NCBI GenBank assembly: GCA_964548275.1
Contig: CAZJQI010000056.1
Location: 1 to 28,265 of the forward strand
Direction of reading: 5' to 3'
DNA length: 28,265 nucleotides
Origin: JAUVUV01 sp964548275
GTDB taxonomy: Bacteria > Gemmatimonadota > Glassbacteria > GWA2-58-10
The notes beneath the pieces are model-generated. The model did no database searches, was not told where the DNA came from, and was given only the letters and a program-made list of their open reading frames with translations. The translations under genes were made by a program, and so were the position numbers. Below are positions 8,698 through 15,699 of this stretch, piece after piece. The stretch's first letter is position 1; each line of letters opens with the position of its first letter.

Positions 8698-10044
8698 TCA
8701 CATTTGGCCTTGTGGATGCCATTCGATTTCAAGACTAACCGGTCTGCCCCTGATCCCCCACTGATTGACAGAGGCGATTTCCAATCCGTTCAGTCCCGGA
8801 TGAAGTTTCCACTGATAAAACCCATTTGGGATAGAAATGCCGTGACCATTATTGTATCTGACCAGAAAATGGGAAAAATTCGGGGTGAATGTTTCCAGAA
8901 AAAGGTTCAGTTGCGCATCTCCGCCAGGCTGAACAGCCATCCTGACACGGTTCAGCGGCCAGTAAAGGTCTTCCAGGCGGTTGGTTTCGTGTTTGTAGTA
9001 GATGTTATCATACGTCAATTCGTCCTGCCACTCAAGCGCGTTCATCACTGAATTGGAAAGAGGATACCAGTGGGGATATCTGTTCGTGAACCAGTCGTTG
9101 CGCATCCTTACCGCAAAATTACGGAAAAGGCTCAGATAAAATTCCTTCTCCCCCTGGTCAGCCAGTATATGGCCGTTTTGAAGGATTACAGCGCGCTGGT
9201 GTCGTTCGGGCTCGGCCAGCAGCCGGTGGATTTCATAAACGTCAAGCGGCTCGTTGCCAAGGGTGACGATTCTGTTGAAATAGGGATCGAGCATAATCCA
9301 TTTTCCGTAAGTTTCGCACCAGGCCTCGCAGAGCACATGCCCGCCGGTCTGTGAATTAAGCATCACGTAGCGTGCTGTATATCCGATTGCTGCAAGACAC
9401 TGGACGAAAGTGGTACTGAACTCGCTGCACCAGAATCGTTCCCCATGTGCGACCCTGTAGAGTATGTCGAGCGCATTGAAATTAAAATCGACCTCGGGAA
9501 GCGATTCTTCCCTCCTGCCGGAAACCCCGTGAAATTCGTCATGGAGCCAGCACATGGTCTTTGTCAATACGGCATAGTCGTCGGCTTCGCCATCTTTCAA
9601 CTCTTTCAAATTATACAGATTTGCCAGCGAATCGAGCAGTTGCTCATTCGCCGGCTGGTAGTAAAAATCGAACCTTGCGCCGGGAAGGCTTCCGTTGATA
9701 AATCTTTTGACCACCGCCTCCTGCAAATCAGCGCTAGTGTTGAAAAAATCCTGCAGGAATTCGGGGTTACTGAAAGAGGAGCCAGAGGACATTTGCTCGG
9801 AATGAACTGGCGGGCCGGTAGAGGCGAAACGGTGGCTTTCTTTGTAAGGATCCCAAATCGATACAGGCAGGGCGGTGGTTTCAGCCACGATTCTCTTGGA
9901 AAGCCAGATCGCGGCGCGCATTCTGCTGGCAGGATGAAAGGGGTCGCCTTTTCTGAAAATCAATGTAACTGCTAAGGAGGTTAAAAACAGGAGAATTAAT
10001 ATCAGTCCCAGGCCTGCCAGATATTTCACGAATCTATTCATCAT
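8698..10044 (-). CDS. Membrane-anchored transglutaminase-like protein
   Basis: This 448-residue protein has one N-terminal hydrophobic helix (about 8-30), so it is either anchored or secreted. The middle carries a transglutaminase/cysteine-protease-like triad: Cys206 in F-W-C-S-E-F-S, His236 in G-G-H-V-L-C-E-A-W, and Asp253 in W-I-M-L-D-P-Y-F-N. The spacing matches the transglut_core fold (PF01841). The C-terminal 150 residues are beta-rich and unassigned. The frame opens at a TTG at 10050, but the ATG at 10044 (or 10041) is the better start; no strong ribosome-binding site is seen. It is the first gene of the minus-strand run and lies directly before the MttB-like gene. In bacteria such domains act as peptidases or amidases more often than as cross-linkers. 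The substrate is unknown. Confidence 0.78.
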   Translation of the reverse strand: MMNRFVKYLAGLGLILILLFLTSLAVTLIFRKGDPFHPASRMRAAIWLSKRIVAETTALPVSIWDPYKESHRFASTGPPVHSEQMSSGSSFSNPEFLQDFFNTSADLQEAVVKRFINGSLPGARFDFYYQPANEQLLDSLANLYNLKELKDGEADDYAVLTKTMCWLHDEFHGVSGRREESLPEVDFNFNALDILYRVAHGERFWCSEFSTTFVQCLAAIGYTARYVMLNSQTGGHVLCEAWCETYGKWIMLDPYFNRIVTLGNEPLDVYEIHRLLAEPERHQRAVILQNGHILADQGEKEFYLSLFRNFAVRMRNDWFTNRYPHWYPLSNSVMNALEWQDELTYDNIYYKHETNRLEDLYWPLNRVRMAVQPGGDAQLNLFLETFTPNFSHFLVRYNNGHGISIPNGFYQWKLHPGLNGLEIASVNQWGIRGRPVSLEIEWHPQGQM

Positions 10045-10285
10045 TTGCAATCAGGGTCGGAAGTTTTTACAAATAATCTAAAACAAGGCAGAGGCCTGGA
10101 AAGGTATCAGTCAAAATTCAGGCCTACGCAAATGGGTCGGAATTTATTTTAAGCATCGTTCGGATTTGTGCTATCATGCCAGAGGCTCGGCTCAGTCTAT
10201 AGTATTCTAAATTTCAAATCTGTATCAGTCAATATAAACATCTCCCATATTCCGGGTTATTCTTCAAGTCATATTAGCGTCTTTC

Positions 10286-10314
10286 TTGAAAATTTTCTCC
10301 ACCCGGTTTATAAA
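10286..10314 (+). promoter_or_regulatory. Sigma-70-type promoter for short transcript
   Basis: TTGAAA at 10286-10291 is followed after exactly 17 bases by TATAAA at 10309-10314. This is one of the best matches to a vegetative promoter in the window. Transcription should begin near 10321 and meets a terminator at 10445-10471. Confidence 0.6.
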
Positions 10315-10320
10315 TAGAGG

Positions 10321-10472
10321 AGATTGCAGAGGCAATCCAGGAAAAAGTCAAGGTGAAAGACTGCAAGCCGTGTCTTCGCATGATGATTCGACCTGTCGAT
10401 AAATTCTGGGCTTAACACACCGGAGCGATCCTGTTGTGAAAAAAGGCGTTCCTCAGCGGAGCGCCGTTTTTA
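10321..10472 (+). ncRNA. Candidate small RNA or leader transcript, about 150 nt
   Basis: The segment lies between a near-consensus promoter (10286-10314) and an intrinsic terminator (10445-10471), and a new promoter for the permease follows at 10483-10511. It should therefore form a separate short RNA. AAGCC (10365-10369) can pair with GGCTT (10409-10413), and the adjacent GTGT can pair with ACAC further on, which would form an H-type pseudoknot; this is speculative. A reading frame also runs through it and stops at 10413-10415. From the GTG at 10353 it would encode a 20-residue peptide with a C-K-P-C motif, and AGGA lies ten bases before that GTG. I cannot say whether RNA, peptide or both matter. 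It does not match the 4.5S RNA or tmRNA features I know. Confidence 0.42.
10441..10472 (+). terminator. Intrinsic terminator
   Basis: GGCGTTCC (10445-10452) pairs with GGAGCGCC (10458-10465), with one G-T wobble and a five-base loop, followed by G and five Ts. No annotated plus-strand gene precedes it, which is why the region upstream is called as a short transcript. Confidence 0.75.
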
Positions 10473-10482
10473 TCTTTAGGGG

Positions 10483-10511
10483 TTGCGCCGGATGTAATAT
10501 TGTTATATAAT
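10483..10511 (+). promoter_or_regulatory. Promoter of the permease gene
   Basis: TTGCGC at 10483-10488 and a perfect TATAAT at 10506-10511 are separated by 17 bases. The permease ATG is 40 bases downstream, so the gene has its own start signal after the upstream terminator. Confidence 0.6.
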
Positions 10512-10551
10512 GGAATAAATTTTGTGCATATTTTTTTATGAGGCTTGATAT

Positions 10552-11586
10552 ATGCTTTTCGATATTCTTCTCGAGGTCTGGAAGTTCACCAGAGATGTAT
10601 CTGTCTACCTGATCGGCGGGTTCTTTCTCGCCGGGATCGTGCACGCTTTTTTCACCGAGCGGGCCATTTCGAAACTCCTTGGTGCAGGCGGGTTTCGCTC
10701 AGTATTGAATGCTTCCCTGATCGGGATTCCCCTGCCTCTTTGTTCCTGCAGCGTGCTTCCCACAGCCGCGGCGCTCCGCATGAGCGGGGCCTCGCGCGCA
10801 GCCACGAGTTCTTTTCTGATCTCCACTCCGGAAACCGGTGCAGACTCTATCGCAATTTCCTATGCCATGCTCGATCCTCTGATGACAGTTGCGCGGCCTG
10901 TGGCTGCCCTTTTTACCGCCCTGATGACCGGGGCTGCGGAACTGGCGTTCAACCCGGAGAAAGTTGCTGAACCCCGGCTTGCGAATGCCGTCCCGGCTGA
11001 ACAGGAGAATAAGCCGGTTAACCGCAGGCTCAAGGAAGGTATCTACTATAGCTATTTTACGCTTCTGGCCGACCTGGCCTGGTACCTGTTCTGGGGCCTG
11101 ATCCTGGCCGGGGTGGTCTCTTACCTTGTCCCTCAAGACCTGTTTGCAAGCATTCCCGGCGGAAGGTGGAGTGCAGCGGCGATGGTGATTGCAATAGGCG
11201 TGCCTCTTTACATTTGCGCCACATCCAGCACGCCGCTTGCCGCCGCCCTGATCGCTAAAGGGCTGAGCCCGGGACTGGCCCTTCTGCTGCTGCTCGTAGG
11301 GCCAGCCACCAACATGGCCTCGATGACAGTAATCTACCGCATGCTGGGCTTTCGTTCTCTTCTGGTCTATCTGGCCGGTATAGTAATGTCTGCCCTGGCT
11401 TGCTCTCTGGCCCTGGATTTCCTCTACGGCGCGCTGTCTCTCAATCCTGCAGCTACAATGGGAAAAGCAGCGGAAGCCTTTCCCGAATGGCTCGAAACTC
11501 TCTGCGCAGTGGCGCTGTGTGCGCTTATAGCCTACGGCATTCATAAGGAAAAGATCAGGCCCCTGCTGAGGCGCAGAACTGCATAA
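10552..11586 (+). CDS. SO_0444/YraQ-type permease (PF03773), putative metal or metalloid efflux
   Basis: This 344-residue polytopic membrane protein belongs to the predicted permease family PF03773. SO_0444 proteins (Cu/Zn efflux) and ArsP (organoarsenical efflux) belong to that family. Two homologous halves are visible. The first has G-I-P-L-P-L-C-S-C-S-V-L-P-T at 58-71 with Cys64 and Cys66, then S-T-P-E-T-G-A-D. The second has G-V-P-L-Y-I-C-A-T-S-S-T-P-L with Cys222, then G-P-A-T-N-M-A-S. The cysteines in the re-entrant motifs are candidates for metal contact. A soluble linker (about 135-160) separates the halves. GAGG lies eight bases before the ATG. It stands alone, with its own promoter and no ArsR- or MerR-type regulator beside it. 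The ion cannot be assigned from sequence alone. Confidence 0.82.
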   Translation: MLFDILLEVWKFTRDVSVYLIGGFFLAGIVHAFFTERAISKLLGAGGFRSVLNASLIGIPLPLCSCSVLPTAAALRMSGASRAATSSFLISTPETGADSIAISYAMLDPLMTVARPVAALFTALMTGAAELAFNPEKVAEPRLANAVPAEQENKPVNRRLKEGIYYSYFTLLADLAWYLFWGLILAGVVSYLVPQDLFASIPGGRWSAAAMVIAIGVPLYICATSSTPLAAALIAKGLSPGLALLLLLVGPATNMASMTVIYRMLGFRSLLVYLAGIVMSALACSLALDFLYGALSLNPAATMGKAAEAFPEWLETLCAVALCALIAYGIHKEKIRPLLRRRTA

Positions 11587-11893
11587 TTAAATCAGTATAC
11601 CCTGCTTGTGCATGCATTTTTATCCTATTAAATTTCGTGAAAATTGATTAACTGGCATTGTGCGCAGTACCCTTACACGTTTTTGCATATATTTTAAAGG
11701 CGTGTTGATAAATCGATAAGTAAGTCTTTAACCCTGGACGCCGTAGAGGTACGGCGCGCCGTGCCCTTTGTACGCAAGTGATCGTTTCTTAAACAGCTTC
11801 AATTCAACCCGGACATTATTTCGTTTTTCTACAAAAAGAAATCGATGAATTTTCAACACGCTGCTAATAGTTTTAAAAATTCCGGAGACAAAT
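11587..11893. other. Intergenic region with one strong palindrome
   Basis: No gene is supported in these 307 bases. The only structure I see is a GC-rich palindrome at 11748-11765 centred on GGCGCGCC, which folds into an eight-pair stem with almost no loop. No T-run follows it, so it is not a standard terminator. Confidence 0.5.
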
Positions 11894-12634
11894 ATGAGTG
11901 AAGCAAAAGAAGTACTTTACATGGGCGATGACAACCTTCAGGGTGCAGCCGCATATTTAGGCGGGGTGCTGACTCATGCAGGAGTGGATTTTTCATACGT
12001 TCCCAGCACCCTGGCGGCTCCGCTGGAATTTTTCGACCGCTCACACGGAGTGATCATAGTGAGCGATTATCCTGCCAAAAACTTGAAAGGCGAGGCCCAG
12101 GCAGGGATTGTTGCCAGTGTCGAGCGGGGTGCCTCGCTGCTGATGATCGGCGGTTGGGAATCGTTTCACGGCCTTGCCGGGGAGTACCATGAAGGCCTGA
12201 TGAGCAAAATCCTGCCTGTAAAGTGCAAAGTTTGCGATGACCGGGTTAACCACTGCCAGGGAGTAGTTCCCTGGATTGTGAAAGAACATCCCTGCCTTGA
12301 GGGACTGCCCTGGCATGAGCCGCCGATATTCTGCGGTTTCAACGAGACCAGCCTGGCTGATGATGCCGAGCTTGTGCTCTCGGCGCGCCTGCTTCAGATC
12401 CGGGAGGAAAGCCTGTCATTTGCAGATAAAGACTACCCTCTTCTTGCATTCGGCTCCTTTGGTGAAGGTAAAACCGCCGCGCTCACAACTGACCTGGCCC
12501 CCCACTGGGTCGGCGGCTGGGTGGACTGGGGAACCAAACGGATATCCGCCCGGGCAGAGGGAGGAAACGAGGTGGAGGTAGGACAATGGTACGCGCAGTT
12601 TATCTCCCAACTGGTGGGTTTTCTAATCAGCTAG
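11894..12634 (+). CDS. Putative glutamine amidotransferase-like protein (PF07090 type)
   Basis: This 246-residue soluble protein has a class-I glutamine-amidotransferase-like (flavodoxin-type) arrangement: an N-terminal K-E-V-L-Y-M-G-D-D-N-L-Q-G strand, V-I-I-V-S-D-Y near 53-59, G-G-W-E-S-F-H-G at 90-97, and a late G-E-G-K-T-A-A-L-T-T-D segment near 190. These features match PF07090 'putative glutamine amidotransferase' and ThuA-like proteins. The central motif reads G-G-W-E-S-F with no clear catalytic cysteine in the usual G-x-C-x-G elbow. Amidotransferase chemistry is therefore not supported, and a sugar- or ligand-binding role is as likely. GGAG lies eight bases before the ATG. It is a single gene closed by a terminator at 12660-12692. 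Confidence 0.7.
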   Translation: MSEAKEVLYMGDDNLQGAAAYLGGVLTHAGVDFSYVPSTLAAPLEFFDRSHGVIIVSDYPAKNLKGEAQAGIVASVERGASLLMIGGWESFHGLAGEYHEGLMSKILPVKCKVCDDRVNHCQGVVPWIVKEHPCLEGLPWHEPPIFCGFNETSLADDAELVLSARLLQIREESLSFADKDYPLLAFGSFGEGKTAALTTDLAPHWVGGWVDWGTKRISARAEGGNEVEVGQWYAQFISQLVGFLIS

Positions 12635-12659
12635 GGCAAGCCGTTTAATCAACAAAAAC

Positions 12660-12692
12660 AAAGGCGTCGCATCTCTGGGTGCGTCCCTTTTT
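12660..12692 (+). terminator. Intrinsic terminator, interrupted stem
   Basis: AAAGG/CCTTT and CGCA/TGCG form two stem segments with a small internal loop, followed by five Ts. A wider inverted repeat, CAAGCCG (12637) with CGGCTTG (12696), surrounds it. It would stop the gene ending at 12634 and possibly also the convergent one. Confidence 0.55.
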
Positions 12693-12709
12693 ACCCGGCT
12701 TGTGCGGGT

Positions 12710-13324
12710 TCAGCGATGAAATCGGTCAGTTATCCGTTTGAGGAAAGTGGTCGAGTTGATAGTGAAGGGAAAGAAGCCGAACGGCATATGAGCTTTCCTG
12801 CGCGCAAAACTGTCAATCGCCCTGAAAATATCCACGGAGACGCTCACCACTCCAAAGGAATAGAGCAGAAACGAGGTGAGCCCGAGAGGGGTATCGAAAA
12901 TGGTCTGGAATCTGCTCAGCCAGAAAGTGACTTCCCCTGAGGCAAAGAAAACTATCCCTGTAAAGGTACCGAAAATTATCGAGTTCCAGCGGGACAGCTT
13001 GTAAGCCTTAACCCGGCAGATTCGACCGAATGTCTCCTGTTCCGCGCTGGTTAGCGAGCCTCCCACGTAGATCGCGGAAAACTTTTCGATTATCCGCAGC
13101 GGCCAGTATGAGAGCAGATTCACCCAGCGCTTTTTACCTTTCAGAGGCTGGATATATGCATACCAGCGGTCAAGTCCCAGAATATCGATATCCAGATAAA
13201 GCCGCATTATCACCCGGTTGATTACTCCCGAGCGGGCGATCAGGCCGTCGAGAAACGCCCGCTCATCTTCGCCCAACCAGCTCTGTTTCCTGCGCCCTTT
13301 ACCGGAGTTTTTATCCGGTGTCAC
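12710..13324 (-). CDS. Membrane protein of unknown function
   Basis: This 204-residue protein has a basic N-terminus (M-T-P-D-K-N-S-G-K-G-R-R-K) and a hydrophilic first half of about 105 residues. Two hydrophobic segments follow: S-I-I-F-G-T-F-T-G-I-V-F-F-A at about 115-130 and S-F-L-L-Y-S-F-G-V-V-S-V-S-V near 150-165. The C-terminus is basic again. The start is GTG at 13324, supported by GGGGAG about ten bases upstream. I recognise no family. The aromatic-rich W-Y-A-Y-I-Q-P-L-K-G-K-K-R-W segment near 54-67 could lie on a membrane surface. It is convergent with the gene ending at 12634, and its start lies 55 bases from the left cloverleaf repeat. Confidence 0.65.
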   Translation of the reverse strand: MTPDKNSGKGRRKQSWLGEDERAFLDGLIARSGVINRVIMRLYLDIDILGLDRWYAYIQPLKGKKRWVNLLSYWPLRIIEKFSAIYVGGSLTSAEQETFGRICRVKAYKLSRWNSIIFGTFTGIVFFASGEVTFWLSRFQTIFDTPLGLTSFLLYSFGVVSVSVDIFRAIDSFARRKAHMPFGFFPFTINSTTFLKRITDRFHR

Positions 13325-13378
13325 TTTGGTTTATCTCCCCTCTCACAACCCAAACTTTAACCATCCATCATGCAATCT

Positions 13379-13575
13379 TCGAATTATTCATGAAATCCAG
13401 ACCTTGACAGGGCTAATCACATATTTTCAGTTTTTTATCAGCCACCGAGGGAGGGGGCGGCGGCTGTGCGACCCAAGTCGCACAGACCGTTGCGCAAGCG
13501 CAACGGCGCGCATTTCATGCGCCCGCCGCCCCCCAGGCCCCGGGAAAACATAACATCTTACTAATTTACGAATAA
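13379..13575 (+). repeat. Cloverleaf repeat, left copy
   Basis: This stretch matches the reverse complement of about 19640-19835 closely over its central 170 bases. Its core at 13453-13533 is an ordered set of palindromes. An outer 11-bp stem pairs GGGGGCGGCGG with CCGCCGCCCCC. Inside it arm 1 is CTGTGCGAC-CCAA-GTCGCACAG, arm 2 is CCGTTGCG-CAAG-CGCAACGG, and arm 3 is GCGCAT-TTC-ATGCGC. The outer stem and three arms make a four-way junction. Flanks include a conserved A/T-rich stretch and ACCTTGACAG. No coding sense is apparent. Confidence 0.9.
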
Positions 13576-14087
13576 TTAGGTCTAAAATGCTTTATCGCAC
13601 TCTCTCAATTGGCAGTGCTGGAATAAACTTTATTTTGGAACATTGGCACCTTAAAGGTGATAAAAACTTGCATAGAGTTTCATGCTGATAATGGCTAAAA
13701 AAACAAGCGGTTAAAATAATTAACCTGACGACTGAAGACAAGAGATATTGAAAGCACAAGAGAATTTTCCACTGAACTCTGCCCTTTTTGCGGTAAGACT
13801 GCAAATCTGGCGCCCGCAATTCGGGCATTTTATTTTCTAAGCTTTCATATTATTTTCTAAACGTCTTGAAGTTAAAAAATTATTCGACAATAGCTCATAA
13901 TATTTTAACTTACTGATACTTAAAAGGAATTAGAGGACTTTGATTCAACAGGTTTTAAATGAATTGTGGCTTTTAAGAATAGTAGAGAAATATTTTGGTT
14001 CGTTATTTGCAATCCAATTGAAACGGATAGCAACAATTTTTCTTAGTCGACAATCGCAAAGCAGGGCAATTGCCCGGGAGGTACTGA
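13576..14087. other. Intergenic region before the HtrA gene
   Basis: These 512 A/T-rich bases hold no gene I can support. A 78-codon minus-strand frame at 13592-13828 and a plus-strand frame entering the protease gene from 13940 lack any recognisable composition. The promoter of the protease should lie here, but I see no convincing pair of boxes. Confidence 0.4.
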
Positions 14088-15590
14088 ATGAGAATCGCAA
14101 ATGTTGCGAATTACCTGACACGCTTAAGCATGATTTTCCTGATTATTTTAGGCATTTCCGCCTGTGGAAACGAAGGGCCGGTACTATCTGTAAGCAGGCT
14201 CGCAGCCCAGTCGAATTTCGGTGCGGAAAAGCCCCCTCTGCCCCCGCTGGAGGTGAGGGCACCCGAGTTCAAGCAGGTGTTCGCTGATGTAGCGGAGAAA
14301 GTTATACCGACCGTGGTCAGTATCAGGAAGGCCGAGATCGTGGACGTACGGGAGTTCAATCCTTTTGAATGGTGGTTTTTCGGGCCCCGGGGCGAACAGC
14401 AGCCAAAATCCGGCCGTCCTCCCAGGCAGCAACGCCGGGAGGGTATCGGTAGCGGCGTGATCGTGAGCAGGGACGGCTACGTGTTGACCAATAACCATGT
14501 TGTGGAGGATGCGGATGAACTGACTGTGAAACTTTCCGATAAAAGGGAATTCACTGCAAAACTAGTGGGCACCGACCCTCCCTCGGACATTGCGGTTATC
14601 AAGCTTGAGGGTGCTGACAACCTGCCGGTGGCCTACCTTGGCAATTCGGACAAGCTGCGGATCGGCGAGCTGGTAATGGCTATCGGCAGCCCATTCGGAT
14701 ACAGCGAAACAGTGACCATGGGAATAGTCTCTGCCCGCGGCCGGTCCACCCCGGGCGCAGTCGACCGGTACGAAAACTTCATCCAGACCGACGCGGCGAT
14801 CAACCCTGGCAACTCAGGCGGCGCCCTGGTGGACATGAACGGCTCGGTTGTCGGTATCAATACGGCAATTATCAGCCGTACCGGCGGCTTCCAGGGAATC
14901 GGTTTCGCCATCCCGATCAACATGACCAAGGAGATCATAAGTATCCTCATTTCCGAGGGGTATGTCTCACGCGGCTGGCTGGGTGTATATATCAGCGATA
15001 TCGAACCGGCCATGGCTAACGCCCTGGGTCTGGAAGCATATTCAGGGGTGTTGATCGACGACGTAATGGAAGATACACCTGCCGAGAAAACCGGCCTGAA
15101 GCCTGGTGATGTGATAACAGAAATCAATGGAGAACCTGTTAAAAATACTGTTGAACTGCGCGATAAAGTGGCGATGATAAAACCCGGAACCAAAGCCAGA
15201 TTCGAACTCCTGCGCAACGGCAAAAAGATGACTTTCAATATCAAACTGGCAGAAAGAGATTCCGGAGTCGTCATGGCAGGCGGCAGCAGTGAAGCGGCAA
15301 AGGAAAAAACCGGGCTGACCCTTCGCAATCTCACCCCGGAAATCAGGCGTCAGTACGATCTTGATGAACAGCAAAAAGGTGTGCTGATCGATGAGGTGGA
15401 CCCGGCAAGCGTGGCTGCCAGAGCCAGGCTCAGAGAGGGAATGATTATTCTGGAGGCCGACCGCAAGGAAATCAACTCCGTAGGCGAATTTAACAGGATC
15501 ATTTCCGAATCTTCAAAAAACACTATTCTGCTGCGAGTACTGGGTGGAGGCAGAACTTTCTTTGTTCCCCTGCGGCTGGAAAAAGAATAA
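14088..15590 (+). CDS. HtrA/DegP-family serine protease, predicted lipoprotein
   Basis: This 500-residue periplasmic-type protease or chaperone degrades or holds misfolded envelope proteins. The trypsin-like triad is complete: His137 in T-N-N-H-V-V, Asp167 in S-D-I-A-V, Ser243 in N-P-G-N-S-G-G. Two PDZ domains follow (about 285-375 and 405-495), as in DegP/MucD. The N-terminus has a hydrophobic run ending in a lipobox-like I-S-A-C (Cys26), so it is probably a lipoprotein, unlike soluble DegP. A proline- and arginine-rich insert (about 97-118) lies where DegP has its LA loop. GGAGGT lies six bases before the ATG. A strong terminator follows the stop. It is monocistronic and lies just inside the left cloverleaf repeat. 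Confidence 0.92.
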   Translation: MRIANVANYLTRLSMIFLIILGISACGNEGPVLSVSRLAAQSNFGAEKPPLPPLEVRAPEFKQVFADVAEKVIPTVVSIRKAEIVDVREFNPFEWWFFGPRGEQQPKSGRPPRQQRREGIGSGVIVSRDGYVLTNNHVVEDADELTVKLSDKREFTAKLVGTDPPSDIAVIKLEGADNLPVAYLGNSDKLRIGELVMAIGSPFGYSETVTMGIVSARGRSTPGAVDRYENFIQTDAAINPGNSGGALVDMNGSVVGINTAIISRTGGFQGIGFAIPINMTKEIISILISEGYVSRGWLGVYISDIEPAMANALGLEAYSGVLIDDVMEDTPAEKTGLKPGDVITEINGEPVKNTVELRDKVAMIKPGTKARFELLRNGKKMTFNIKLAERDSGVVMAGGSSEAAKEKTGLTLRNLTPEIRRQYDLDEQQKGVLIDEVDPASVAARARLREGMIILEADRKEINSVGEFNRIISESSKNTILLRVLGGGRTFFVPLRLEKE

Positions 15591-15610
15591 TTTCCTGCGG
15601 CACCAAAAAT

Positions 15611-15647
15611 AAAAAGGGGCGCTTAAAATATCAGCGCCCCTTTTTTT
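15611..15647 (+). terminator. Strong bidirectional intrinsic terminator
   Basis: GGGGCGCT (15616-15623) pairs perfectly with AGCGCCCC (15633-15640) around a nine-base loop. Five As precede the stem and seven Ts follow, so it can serve both the protease gene and the convergent gene ending at 15700. Confidence 0.92.
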
Positions 15648-15699
15648 GTTGTATCAAGATTGCTGCAGAGGCATGTCACCTACCGGCCTAAAATAATTC

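Noticed and set aside
13453..13533. The cloverleaf could be a tRNA or tRNA-like gene
   Set aside because: There is no T-loop GTTCRA, no seven-base anticodon loop and no CCA. All three loops have only three or four bases. The outer stem is 11 bp.
13592..13828. 78-codon minus-strand frame in the intergenic region
   Set aside because: No ribosome-binding site, no domain, and A/T-rich composition like the surrounding non-coding DNA.
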